Shown: in pieces, positions 32,936 through 40,019 of the stretch | Numbering within the stretch: position 1 is the stretch's first letter | Layout: each line of letters begins with the position of its first letter | Assembly: GCA_022825745.1 (NCBI GenBank) | Contig: JAJDWF010000138.1 | Coordinates: forward strand, 1-50,355 | DNA from: Dehalococcoidia bacterium | Lineage (GTDB): Bacteria; Chloroflexota; Dehalococcoidia; Lucifugimonadales; UBA3495 | Direction of reading: 5' to 3' | Length of the DNA stretch: 50,355 nt | Program-made: the position numbers and the translations under genes | Notes under the pieces: model-generated | What the model was told of the DNA's origin: nothing | Databases searched by the model: none | The model's input: the letters and a program-made list of their open reading frames with translations, nothing else

Positions 32936-33325
32936 TTAGAAAAGCGCGACGGGTTCCGGCTGGGGTTCGGCGTACATCGACCCTTCAATCCATTCGAGGA
33001 ATTTGTTGTTCTCGTCCACCAGGATCATGCGCTGGTCAACTTCCTTGTCGGTGACCTCAAAGGCCATGATGATCGCGCAGTCTCCGAGCTGGCAGAGCCG
33101 GGCCGCCGCGCCCTGCACCGAGATGACACCGCTGCCGCGTTCGCCCGGCAGCACGTAGGTCTCAAACCGCGCCCCGTTGTTGCAGTTCACCACCTGGACC
33201 TTCTCGAACGGTACGATGTCCGACAGGTCCATCAGGTCGCGGTCGATGAGAATGCTGCCGACGTAGCCCAGGTTGGCTCCGGTAATCCAACAGCGGTGAA
33301 TCTTGGACCGTAAAATCTCCCTCAT
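32936..33325 (-). CDS. panD: Aspartate 1-decarboxylase (pyruvoyl-dependent)
   Basis: A 129-residue PanD, which makes beta-alanine for pantothenate/CoA. It is translated as a proenzyme and self-cleaved at Gly23-Ser24 in YVGSILID, giving the pyruvoyl group. Further conserved residues are Lys8 (SKIHR), Tyr21, Arg53 in NNGARFETY, Tyr57, and [16 protein letters not shown]. The C-terminal extension after about residue 110 is slightly longer than in E. coli. It starts [10 protein letters not shown] with GAGGAGA upstream. It is preceded by an unusually long leader reaching back to a strong promoter at 33778. Confidence 0.95.
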   Translation of the reverse strand: MREILRSKIHRCWITGANLGYVGSILIDRDLMDLSDIVPFEKVQVVNCNNGARFETYVLPGERGSGVISVQGAAARLCQLGDCAIIMAFEVTDKEVDQRMILVDENNKFLEWIEGSMYAEPQPEPVALF

Positions 33326-33777
33326 GTTTTCTCCTCTCGTGCGTATTCCAACCGAAGTTGGAGGTTTGGATCGTGGCCGGCGTTGACCGGCTGATGAGCC
33401 GTCGCGGCCGGCACAGGCACAAGTGTGCCTACGGGTATCGTCTGGAGCGTTTGCTCACACCCGTTGCCGACGTTGCGGCAAGGACCCGGGTATCAGGCGG
33501 GCGTCTTGCGGGGCGCTAATCCCGCCGCCCATTCAGGCTTGGAGCAGCTAAGGCTCGCAAGGAAGCTGGTGGCCGCCACGTCCGCGCAGGGGCGCGATTT
33601 GCCTCTGCCGGTAGGCTGCTCGTCCGAATTGCTCGGTGGACTCCCCCCGCGCGATGCGGGGCTGCGTAGAGTCGGGATCCGGCGACTGCCGGTGCGCTGT
33701 AGGCGCGGCTGCACTCATTTAGCCTCCTTGTTTAAGGGCAGGTTTCGGTGCGTGCAGACCTGCTTTTGCTATCCGGC
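33326..33777 (-). other. Long transcribed leader upstream of panD
   Basis: About 450 nt between a strong minus-strand promoter and panD. It holds a possible 56-codon ORF near its 5' end (33548-33718) and then about 220 nt without a convincing gene. That part has several GC-rich hairpins, such as GGCACA/TGTGCC near 33410-33425 and TTGCCG/CGGCAA near 33463-33481. I tested it against RNase P RNA, tmRNA, 6S and common riboswitch consensus sequences by eye and found no match. It may be a structured regulatory leader. Confidence 0.45.
33548..33718 (-). CDS. Possible small basic protein or leader peptide upstream of panD
   Basis: A 56-codon frame, starting MSAAAPTAHRQSPDPDSTQP and ending HQLPCEP. 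It is supported by a perfect AAGGAGG (33723-33729) four bases before ATG and a near-consensus promoter about 60 nt upstream. The product would be Arg/Gln/Pro-rich, basic and probably disordered, with no recognised homology. The alternative frame from GTG 33714 is less well placed. It could be a small protein or a leader peptide controlling panD; it could also be chance. Confidence 0.4.
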   Translation of the reverse strand: MSAAAPTAHRQSPDPDSTQPRIARGESTEQFGRAAYRQRQIAPLRGRGGHQLPCEP

Positions 33778-33806
33778 AGTGTAGCCTCATAATCTATTCG
33801 TGTCAA
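33778..33806 (-). promoter_or_regulatory. Promoter of the panD leader
   Basis: On the minus strand a perfect TTGACA (33801-33806) and TACACT (33778-33783) are separated by 17 nt. An AT-rich tract (33850-33865) lies further upstream. The predicted start near 33771 precedes the small ORF by about 50 nt. Confidence 0.7.
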
Positions 33807-33947
33807 ATCAGGACGGGCTATCCAAGCGTGGCCGCCCGAAAAACAGGCAATTTTTTATAAAAACTGCAACAAAGTCTCTTGACAATGCCCGGTATGGCCG
33901 TTTCGTCCTGCCGGCTGGCAAAATGTGACGGAATACTACCTGTTCAA

Positions 33948-34397
33948 CTATATGTCGAACAGCAGCAGTTGCCGGGAGTCCTGACCCGGCGCGTCATGCG
34001 TTGGGGAGCACCATCTGGGAATGCCTCTCGCCGATGCGTGGTCGAGGAAAACCGGGCCATGGCCTGAATAGCCGTGGCGAGACCACAGCCAGGCGTGCAG
34101 CAATTCGTGGGCCAGGATGCCCTCCATGCCGCTGCGCCCGCAGCGTTGGAACCTGGGCAGGGATAATCCGATCAGCCAGGATCCGTCCGGGTAGCAAAAA
34201 CAGCGCCCGCCGGCGTACTCAATCCGCTCCAGGACGATTGAGCCGGCGGCCAGGTCCAGGCTTTCCATCCGGTATCGCTGCGCTACCCGGCCAACCCAAT
34301 CCAAGTCGCTCAGCACGATCCCTTTGGGAGCGGGCATCAGGGTACGCCGGCCCGGCGTATAGGCAGGCGCCTCCGGGTCTTTGACTGGCACGGGCAT
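33948..34397 (-). CDS. SprT-like zinc metalloprotease-fold protein
   Basis: A 149-residue protein with a zincin motif HELLHAWLW (His97, Glu98, His101) followed 12 residues later by GHGPVFLDHA, whose His113 can be the third ligand, as in SprT/Spartan-like domains. An upstream sheet-forming segment ends in CFCYPDGSWLIGLSLPRFQR. There is no signal peptide, so it acts in the cytoplasm. SprT-like proteins are mostly uncharacterised in bacteria; some cleave DNA-crosslinked proteins in eukaryotes. It begins five bases after the quinone oxidoreductase gene and is probably cotranscribed with it. No clear terminator follows. Confidence 0.78.
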   Translation of the reverse strand: MPVPVKDPEAPAYTPGRRTLMPAPKGIVLSDLDWVGRVAQRYRMESLDLAAGSIVLERIEYAGGRCFCYPDGSWLIGLSLPRFQRCGRSGMEGILAHELLHAWLWSRHGYSGHGPVFLDHASARGIPRWCSPTHDAPGQDSRQLLLFDI

Positions 34398-34402
34398 CGG
34401 GG

Positions 34403-35368
34403 CTACGGCGTGAGGATGATCTTGCCGGTGGTGGCCCGGCCCGCCAGTTGCCGATGCGCTTCGGCGGCGTCCGACAAGGCAAAGTGGTGTTCCACCCGCA
34501 ATTTGAGCTCGCCCGATTTCACCCAGCCCAACACGGCCCCGGCTCGCTGCTCCAACTCCTCGCGGTTAGCCGTATAGTCCCCCAGTCCCGGCCGCGTCAG
34601 GAACTTCGAGCCGTTGCCCAGCACTCGGGGATCAACCGCCGGCACCGCGCCGCTGGCCTGCCCGTACAGCACCATGTAACCCCGGGGCGCTAAACACGCG
34701 ATGCTGCCGTCAAAGGTATCCTTGCCCACGGCGTCGTACACCGCTTGCAGCCCGGCTCCGTCGGTCGCCCTGTTGATCTCGGCGGCAAAATCCTGCTCGG
34801 TGTACAGGATCACGTGGTCGGCTCCGGCGCCCCGGGCCAGTTCGGCCTTGGCTTCGGTGGAAACCGTCGAATAAACGTAGGCCCCCAGCGCCTTGCACAT
34901 CTGGATCAGCAGCAGGCCCACGCCGCCGGCTCCTGAGTGCACCAGCACCCGGTCGCCCGCTTTCACCCGGTAGGTGTCATAGCAGAGATAGTGGGCCGTC
35001 ATGCCTTGCAGCATGGCCGCCGCGCCGTCCTGGGCCGACAGGCCGTCCGGCATCTTGATGAGCCGCCACGCCGGCACCACCGCCTGCTCGGAATAGGAAC
35101 CGGGATGGCTGCAATACGCCACCGTGTCGCCCACTGCCACGTTGCTGACCCCCGAACCTACTTCGCGAACGACGCCGGCGCCCTCCACTCCGGCTACCCA
35201 GGGCAGGCCCGGAGGATTCACTCCCATCCGGCTGTAAATGTCCGTGAAGTTGACGCCCACCGCTTGAATTTCGACCACCGCCTGGTCGGCGCCGGCGCTG
35301 GGGTCGGGCAGGTCCACGTATTGAAGGACCTCGGGACCGCCGTATTCCGTGATTTGCACTGCTTTCAT
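34403..35368 (-). CDS. NAD(P)H:quinone oxidoreductase-like MDR protein
   Basis: A 321-residue zinc-free medium-chain dehydrogenase/reductase of the quinone-oxidoreductase (QOR) type. It starts MKAVQITEYGGPEVL and has GVNFTDIYSRMG, the GROES-like domain to about residue 120, then the Rossmann domain with VHSGAGGVGLLLIQ. The structural-zinc cysteine cluster of alcohol dehydrogenases is absent. Such enzymes reduce quinones or enones with NADPH in the cytoplasm. The ATG has AGGAG nine bases upstream, and an extended -10 (TGC plus TATTCT, 35404-35412) lies before it. It is divergent from the GreA-fusion gene. Confidence 0.92.
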   Translation of the reverse strand: MKAVQITEYGGPEVLQYVDLPDPSAGADQAVVEIQAVGVNFTDIYSRMGVNPPGLPWVAGVEGAGVVREVGSGVSNVAVGDTVAYCSHPGSYSEQAVVPAWRLIKMPDGLSAQDGAAAMLQGMTAHYLCYDTYRVKAGDRVLVHSGAGGVGLLLIQMCKALGAYVYSTVSTEAKAELARGAGADHVILYTEQDFAAEINRATDGAGLQAVYDAVGKDTFDGSIACLAPRGYMVLYGQASGAVPAVDPRVLGNGSKFLTRPGLGDYTANREELEQRAGAVLGWVKSGELKLRVEHHFALSDAAEAHRQLAGRATTGKIILTP

Positions 35369-35417
35369 TTACTCATACTCCTGCCATAGGGCTGCCGAGC
35401 AGTAGAATAGCACAACA

Positions 35418-35447
35418 TTGCCCACGTAACGGTCGAAATGCTATGAT
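35418..35447 (+). promoter_or_regulatory. Promoter of the GreA-domain fusion gene
   Basis: TTGCCC (35418-35423), an 18-nt spacer and TATGAT (35442-35447) with TGC in front form an extended -10 promoter. The -10 covers the ATG at 35443, so translation must begin at the later TTG 35497. Confidence 0.65.
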
Positions 35448-35496
35448 TGATGTCACTCTGCGGCGTGAGATTGCGACCGGACTGGAGGGATACAAG

Positions 35497-36312
35497 TTGA
35501 CCAACGAACCGCACCTCTCGATATCGCAAGCCATTGACCTATTTGTCGATTACCTTAAAGACGGCCGCCAACCCATGCAGGGCCAGCAGGAACTGCTCCG
35601 CTTTCAGGCCAGGATTGGCAAGGACAAAATGATAGCAACCTTGCACGCTATCGAAGTGGGCGACTACGCCCGGTGGACCACCGAAAACGTAGAGAACCCG
35701 GCGTCCCGTCTCGACCCGGTCAAGAAATTCCTGACCTTTGCCAACCGCAAGGGCTGGACCCAGATTAGCCTCGCCCGCTACGCTACGGCACCTCGCCGCA
35801 ACCGGCGCCGTTTCCAGAATTCCGACCAGGCGACCGGCGCCAGCACCCCCACCGCGCGGCTCAGCGAGGAACGGCATAACGAATTGCAGGAAGAGCTGCG
35901 ACGGCTGCGCGCCGAAGTCCCTCAGATCCGCGAGACCATCCGTATTGCTCGCAGCGACGGAGACGTTCGCGAAAATGCGCCCTTGGATGCCGCCCGAGAA
36001 CAGCAGCAACTGGTCGAGCGCCGCATCCGGCAGCTGGAAAACGACTTGGCCCGCGTGGAAATCGTTGACGCCGCCAACGCGGACACCGAGAAAGTCAGCA
36101 TTGGTTCCCGCGTCACGCTGCACGATATGGATACGCAGCAGCAGCGGGCTTTCACGCTGGTGGACGTCCGCGAAGCCGACGTTTCGGCCGGCAAGATCTC
36201 TACGGTCTCGCCCATTGGCCAGGCCCTGATGGGTCGCAGCGTCGGTGAAGAGTTGACGGTCAGCACCCCACGAGGCGCCGTTCAGTACCGTATCGAGGGT
36301 ATCGGCGAATAA
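35497..36312 (+). CDS. GreA/GreB-domain protein with N-terminal integrase-SAM-like domain
   Basis: A 271-residue protein. From about residue 125 it has both GreA parts: the coiled-coil (LSEERHNELQEELRRLRAE, then the tip region DGDVRENAPLDAAREQQ, which keeps acidic residues) and the C-terminal FKBP-like domain (VSIGSRVTLHD, SPIGQALMGRSVGEELTV). GreA rescues backtracked RNA polymerase. Residues 1-110 are extra: SISQAIDLFVDYLKDGRQP to FLTFANRKGWTQISL resembles the SAM-like core-binding domain of tyrosine recombinases. TTG 35497 is chosen because GGAGGG lies seven bases before it and the promoter -10 overlaps the upstream ATG. Confidence 0.82.
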   Translation: MTNEPHLSISQAIDLFVDYLKDGRQPMQGQQELLRFQARIGKDKMIATLHAIEVGDYARWTTENVENPASRLDPVKKFLTFANRKGWTQISLARYATAPRRNRRRFQNSDQATGASTPTARLSEERHNELQEELRRLRAEVPQIRETIRIARSDGDVRENAPLDAAREQQQLVERRIRQLENDLARVEIVDAANADTEKVSIGSRVTLHDMDTQQQRAFTLVDVREADVSAGKISTVSPIGQALMGRSVGEELTVSTPRGAVQYRIEGIGE

Positions 36313-36344
36313 CTGCTGCCACTCCGGTTCGGACCATAATTTTT

Positions 36345-36372
36345 GAAGGGGCGAATCAGCGTTCGCCCCTTC
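36345..36372. terminator. Bidirectional hairpin terminator, repeat copy 3
   Basis: GAAGGGGCGAAT (36345-36356) pairs with GTTCGCCCCTTC (36361-36372; one G-T pair) around CAGC, followed by TTGTTTATT. It lies between the GreA-fusion stop and the convergent peroxiredoxin stop. Confidence 0.75.
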
Positions 36373-36376
36373 TTGT

Positions 36377-36844
36377 TTATTGGCCTATGTTCTCCACCGC
36401 CGAGAGAATCGTCTCGGGGTCGGGAAGCGTGCCGGGTTCGTAGGTTTCCCGGTACCGAATCACCCCGTCGGGATCCACGATGATCACCGCTCGGGTTCCC
36501 GCGCCCCGCTCCTCGTTCCAGAGGTCGTACGCGGTCGTGACCCGGCCCTTGGGATGCCAGTCCGACAGTTCAGGGTACGGCAGCCCGCCCATGGACGTCG
36601 TCCAGGCGCGATGCGCGGCAACGTGGTCGCAACTGATGCCCAGCACCTGGGCATTCAGCTCTTCGAACCGTCCGTTGAAACGACGGAACGAAGTCGCCTG
36701 ATCCGTTCAACCACCGGTGAAATCGAGAACGTGGAACGACAGCACAACGGTGTGCGTGCCGTGGTAGGTGTTCAGGGAAACATCGCCGTGATGCGGCGAT
36801 GGCAGGGTGAAGTCTGGGGCAACGTCGCCAATCTGACCTGGCAT
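36377..36844 (-). CDS. Peroxiredoxin selenoprotein (in-frame UGA = Sec46)
   Basis: Read from ATG 36844 (SD GAGGAG seven bases upstream) the frame runs to 36377 with a single TGA at 36707-36709. Translation gives MPGQIGDVAPDFTLPSPHHG..., an AhpC/TSA-type thioredoxin fold. The peroxidatic position reads LDFTGG-U-TDQATSFRRF, so Sec stands exactly where the family has its catalytic Cys. The rest is intact: GISCDHVAAHRAW, LSDWHPKGRVTTAYDLW and RAVIIVDPDGVIRY; 155 residues in all. It would reduce peroxides in the cytoplasm. Cys72 could act in resolution. A SECIS-like hairpin follows the UGA. Reading the TGA as a stop would leave both halves without a function. Confidence 0.92.
36661..36709 (-). promoter_or_regulatory. 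Putative bacterial SECIS element of the peroxiredoxin gene
   Basis: After the UGA (36707-36709) the mRNA can fold as CUUCG/CGAAG (outer), an internal loop, and UCCGU/ACGGA (inner) with apical loop CGUUUCA. The apical loop starts 25 nt after the UGA and has G at its second position, within the bacterial SECIS range. Confidence 0.6.
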
Positions 36845-36870
36845 CAACCATCTCCTCTTTAATGTCAGCC

Positions 36871-36897
36871 GGACTCCGGGCCTCGCGGCCGGAGTCC
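36871..36897 (-). promoter_or_regulatory. Stem-loop in the peroxiredoxin 5' leader
   Basis: GGACTCCGG (36871-36879) and CCGGAGTCC (36889-36897) form a perfect 9-bp stem with a 9-nt loop, between a minus-strand TATAAT (36916-36921) and the peroxiredoxin ribosome site. It may be a leader-regulation or mRNA-stability element. Confidence 0.45.
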
Positions 36898-36984
36898 GCG
36901 GCTTGGGTTGCGCAGATTATAACCCACAAACAGCGTGGTATCATCCCGTCGTATTTCAGTTGACCGCACCCAGGAGGCACTCTC

Positions 36985-37401
36985 ATGGCAACCAGACCCG
37001 CCCTCACCACCGAACAAGTTACCGCCGCGATGAGCGCGATGCTCGCCAAGGCCAACGAAACCCCCGACGCGCCCGTGGCCATGGCAATCGTCGATGCCGG
37101 CGGCGAGCTGCTGGCCTATCTGACCATGGACAACCTGCGGATCTTCAGCCGCCGCCACGCGCTGCGCAAGGCGTACACTTCGGCGGTGATGGGTCGGGAT
37201 TCCGGCGAGCATGCCGCCGGCCTGCACGCCCAGGGCCGCAACATCGCCGACTTGGGAGACCCCAGGTTCACCCACGGCCAGGGCGGCCTGGTGATCATGC
37301 AGGACGGCGTGATCCTCGGCGGTATCGGCGTGGGCGGCTACCCCAGCGGACAAGCCGACGAAGACCTGTCCAGGGTCGGGCTGGAGGCAATGAACCTGTA
37401 A
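36985..37401 (+). CDS. GlcG/HbpS-like haem-binding family protein (DUF336)
   Basis: A 138-residue soluble alpha/beta protein of the GlcG/HbpS family: VAMAIVDAGGELLAYLTMDN, RHALRKAYTSAVMGRDSGE, and the conserved end LVIMQDGVILGGIGVGGYPS followed by DEDLSRVGLEAM. Some members bind haem or corrinoids or act as subunits of enzymes; others are uncharacterised. The start is ATG 36985 with AGGAGG. A TATCAT (36939-36944) may be its -10. It is divergent from the selenoprotein peroxiredoxin and convergent with the LLM gene; a 7-bp hairpin (37404-37420) follows its stop. Confidence 0.88.
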   Translation: MATRPALTTEQVTAAMSAMLAKANETPDAPVAMAIVDAGGELLAYLTMDNLRIFSRRHALRKAYTSAVMGRDSGEHAAGLHAQGRNIADLGDPRFTHGQGGLVIMQDGVILGGIGVGGYPSGQADEDLSRVGLEAMNL

Positions 37402-37403
37402 TT

Positions 37404-37420
37404 CAGGACGTCCCGTCCTG
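37404..37420. terminator. Short hairpin between convergent GlcG-like and LLM genes
   Basis: CAGGACG-TCC-CGTCCTG is a 7-bp perfect stem directly after the GlcG-like stop. There is no T-run, so termination efficiency is doubtful. Confidence 0.4.
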
Positions 37421-37426
37421 CCGGCG

Positions 37427-38512
37427 CTATCCCCGCAGGGCCGGCGCTACTTCCTCCGCGTAGAGCTTGACGGAGTTCTGCACGCGCTCGGCGGGGACGG
37501 TGCCGCCCAGGTTGGGTTCCATTATGACGCCGGTGAGGCCCAACTGGTCGCGGATTTCCGCCAGCCGTTCGGCAACTTCCTTAGGCGAACCATAGGCTAC
37601 CCGGTCAACCAGCAGGTCGTCGTAAGTGGTGTTGAGCAACTGCTCGGCGCGCTGGCGGCGTTCCGCTGAGGCGTTTTCGCCCTCGGCCTCCACCGTCCTG
37701 ATGTAGGTGTCGGCGGTGCGGCGGAAGGCGCGCATGGTGCTTTCCTCGGTGTCGGCGCGAACCTGCTCCATGGACTCGGCCACGTAGATAGGCATTCGCA
37801 CGTACACGTCGTCCACGTCGTGGCCGTTTTCCTTGACGGCGGCGCGATAGAGTTCCAGGTTGTCGGCCACCTGCTTGAGGCCCTGCCCGCGCACGCCGGT
37901 TACCAGCGGGAAGCCTAGCTGCCCGACGATGCCAAAAGTGTCGATGGAGTTGGCGGCGATGCGAATGGGAGGGTGCGGCTGTTGGTAGGGGCGCGGCGTA
38001 ACCACCACGTCGTCCATGTTGTAGTAGTGGCCGTGATGGTCGAAGCGGTAGTTGTTCCAGGCTTTGAGGATGATTTCCAGGGCTTCGGAGAAGCGCTCCC
38101 GGCTCTCATCGTAAGGCACGTCGTAGCCGTGGTAGGAGCGGGGGAAACTGCTGCGCCCGATGCCGAAGTCCAGGCGGCCCTGTGAGATGTTGTCCACGGT
38201 GGCGGCTTCTTCGGCCAGGCGGATGGGGTGGGCCAGCGGGAGGACGCTGACGCCGGTTCCGACGCGGACGCGCTCGGTACGGGCGGCGATGATGCCGGCC
38301 ATCAACAGCGGCACGGACGACACGGAGGGGATGCCGGCGCCGCCGGGGTCGGTAGGCGTACGCGGGGCGGCGAAGTGCCGCTCGGCCAGCCAGACGCCGT
38401 CGATGCCGGTTTCGTCGGCCAGACGGGCCATTTCGAAGGCTTCGGCAAAAGCTTCATCCTGGGTGCGGCCCTCTCGGTAGTCGCATTCCATTACCAGACC
38501 GACGTGCTGCAT
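37427..38512 (-). CDS. LLM class flavin-dependent oxidoreductase (luciferase-like)
   Basis: A 361-residue TIM-barrel protein of the bacterial luciferase-like monooxygenase family. Conserved parts are DETGIDGVWLAERHF, RTERVRVGTGVSVLPLAHPI, LAEEAATVDNISQGRLDFGIG and PHPPIRIAANS. It needs FMNH2 or F420 and often oxygen to oxidise organic substrates; the substrate is unknown. Such genes are numerous in SAR202-like Chloroflexota. ATG 38512 follows GAGGAGGACGATT. It is the last gene of the acyl-CoA dehydrogenase unit, so it may act on a product of the two dehydrogenases. Confidence 0.92.
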   Translation of the reverse strand: MQHVGLVMECDYREGRTQDEAFAEAFEMARLADETGIDGVWLAERHFAAPRTPTDPGGAGIPSVSSVPLLMAGIIAARTERVRVGTGVSVLPLAHPIRLAEEAATVDNISQGRLDFGIGRSSFPRSYHGYDVPYDESRERFSEALEIILKAWNNYRFDHHGHYYNMDDVVVTPRPYQQPHPPIRIAANSIDTFGIVGQLGFPLVTGVRGQGLKQVADNLELYRAAVKENGHDVDDVYVRMPIYVAESMEQVRADTEESTMRAFRRTADTYIRTVEAEGENASAERRQRAEQLLNTTYDDLLVDRVAYGSPKEVAERLAEIRDQLGLTGVIMEPNLGGTVPAERVQNSVKLYAEEVAPALRG

Positions 38513-38551
38513 AATCGTCCTCCTCAAAATTAAACGGCCAACCGGAGAGTT

Positions 38552-38752
38552 TTAGCTTTCGATGTAGGTATTGGGCGCCGTCAGAAACCTGGTGCGGCAC
38601 TGCAGGGTGCAGAAGTAGTACCACTCGCCGTTGTAGAAACTGCGGGTTCCGGCGTTGGGATCCACTTCGTTGGCGCCGTGCATGGTCTGGCCGGTGGTGG
38701 CGCGGGCGCTGTCCTCGTTGATTTCAGTTTTGCAGACGGGGCAGACGGGCAT
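38552..38752 (-). CDS. YHS-domain metal-binding protein
   Basis: A 66-residue protein. It opens MPVCPVCKTEINEDSA with a CxxC pair (Cys4, Cys7) and ends as a YHS domain, FYNGEWYYFCTLQCRTRFLT, with the family's C-x3-C. YHS domains bind copper or other soft metals and occur with metal-dependent oxygenases. ATG 38752 is chosen over the TTG two codons earlier because AGGAGCTTGACA gives better spacing. It lies between the acyl-CoA dehydrogenase and LLM genes. Confidence 0.82.
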   Translation of the reverse strand: MPVCPVCKTEINEDSARATTGQTMHGANEVDPNAGTRSFYNGEWYYFCTLQCRTRFLTAPNTYIES

Positions 38753-38793
38753 TGTCAAGCTCCTGTGTTGGATCAGTAGTCTGTGGAACGGTG

Positions 38794-39969
38794 TCAGCCC
38801 ACCGGCTGGAGGTTCATGCCCAGCCGGACCTGGCCGGGCTGGTCAAGCAGAGCGCGGGCGACCCTGGCCCGGTGCTCGAAGCTCGTGCCCAGGCGCATCG
38901 TCCACGCCGTAACCCGCCGGTACCAGAGATGCAGGTCGAACTCCATCATGAAACCGATGCCGCCGTGGATCTGCTGGGAAGAACGCACCGTAGCCTGGCA
39001 CTTGTCGTTGGTAAAGGCCTTGGCCTGGGATACTTCCACGCCGAACGGCAGGCCGGAATCCAGCTTCCACAATGCCTCATAGGTCAGCAACTGCGCTCCG
39101 TCCGTCCACACGATCATGTCGGCGCACAGGTGCTGAATGGACTGGAACCCGGCAATAGGGCGGCCGAAGGCAACGCGATTCTTGGCGTAGTCGATGGCCA
39201 TCTCGGCGTCCTTGCGAGCAGCGCCGGTAATCTGGGCGCACAGCAGGGCGGTTCCGATGTCCAGCATGTCGGACGTGGCCGGCCAGCCCTGGTTGACCTC
39301 GCCGATGACGTTGCTCAGGGGGACGCGCACGCCGTCCATCGTGAGCTTGCTCTGGGAGTCCTTGGCCAACGTGGTCAGCCGGGTTTCTGCGATGCCGGCG
39401 GCGTTGGTCGGCACTATAACGAGGGTAATTCCCTCGTTATCGCTCGTTGGTGCTGCCGTCCGCACCGCCGTCACCATCAACTCGGCGGCGGAGTAATTAT
39501 CCACAAAATGTTTGACGCCTCTGATGACCAGGTTGTCGCCGTCCACCTCGGCCCGGCACTGGATGGCGTCGGCGCGGAGCCGGGGGTCCTGCTCCTGCAC
39601 GGCCCACGTCATGATGAGGTCGCCGCGAGCCGCGCGGGGCAGGATTGCCTGTTGCTGGTCGGCAGAGCCGTGTCGGGCCACCGCCAGCGCCGCCGTTGCC
39701 GTGCTGTGGAAAGGCACCGGGGCAATGGCCCGGCCGCACTCTTCCAGGATGAGGCCCAGATAGGTTACGGGCAGTCCGCCGCCGCCATGGGATTCCGGAA
39801 GCGAAATCCCAAACCAGCCCAGGGACGCCATTTTCTCCCAAAGCTCAACCGAGTAACCGCGCTCATCCTGCTCGATGGCCCTGGCCAGGCTGGGCGGGCA
39901 CTCCGCCTCCAGGAATTCCCTGGCGGCGTTCTTGACCATCAACTCTTCTTCGTTGGGTAGTACGTTCAT
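38794..39969 (-). CDS. Acyl-CoA dehydrogenase (second of pair)
   Basis: A 391-residue FAD-dependent acyl-CoA dehydrogenase. An N-terminal helical domain (KNAAREFLEAECPPSLARA) is followed by a middle beta domain (TWAVQEQDPRLRADAIQC) and the C-terminal four-helix domain (AEMAIDYAKNRVAFGRPI, FQSIQHLCADM). The usual catalytic Glu region is diverged and replaced by HGGIGFMMEFDLHLWYRRV. It is paired with the next dehydrogenase; such pairs often form heteromeric enzymes acting on steroid or branched acyl-CoAs (FadE type). It begins 50 bases after the first dehydrogenase. The substrate is unknown. Confidence 0.92.
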   Translation of the reverse strand: MNVLPNEEELMVKNAAREFLEAECPPSLARAIEQDERGYSVELWEKMASLGWFGISLPESHGGGGLPVTYLGLILEECGRAIAPVPFHSTATAALAVARHGSADQQQAILPRAARGDLIMTWAVQEQDPRLRADAIQCRAEVDGDNLVIRGVKHFVDNYSAAELMVTAVRTAAPTSDNEGITLVIVPTNAAGIAETRLTTLAKDSQSKLTMDGVRVPLSNVIGEVNQGWPATSDMLDIGTALLCAQITGAARKDAEMAIDYAKNRVAFGRPIAGFQSIQHLCADMIVWTDGAQLLTYEALWKLDSGLPFGVEVSQAKAFTNDKCQATVRSSQQIHGGIGFMMEFDLHLWYRRVTAWTMRLGTSFEHRARVARALLDQPGQVRLGMNLQPVG

Positions 39970-40019
39970 CGTGCCTCAGTCGTTGGATCGGTCGGATTGG
40001 TGAGTGCCGTCGGCTGCGG

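Noticed and set aside
32821..32988. 56-codon N-terminal extension of the second methyltransferase
   Set aside because: It overlaps panD, has no family resemblance, and ATG 32820 has a strong AAGGAG.
33493..33714. 73-codon GTG-started frame in the panD leader
   Set aside because: It overlaps the better-supported ATG frame four bases away and has poorer spacing to the ribosome site.
33326..33777. RNase P RNA, tmRNA, 6S RNA or a B12/TPP/SAM/glycine riboswitch
   Set aside because: None of the conserved core sequences of these RNAs could be found on either strand.
36377..36844. Truncated peroxiredoxin pseudogene
   Set aside because: The only lesion is TGA at the catalytic position; the rest of the protein, SD and a SECIS-like hairpin are intact.
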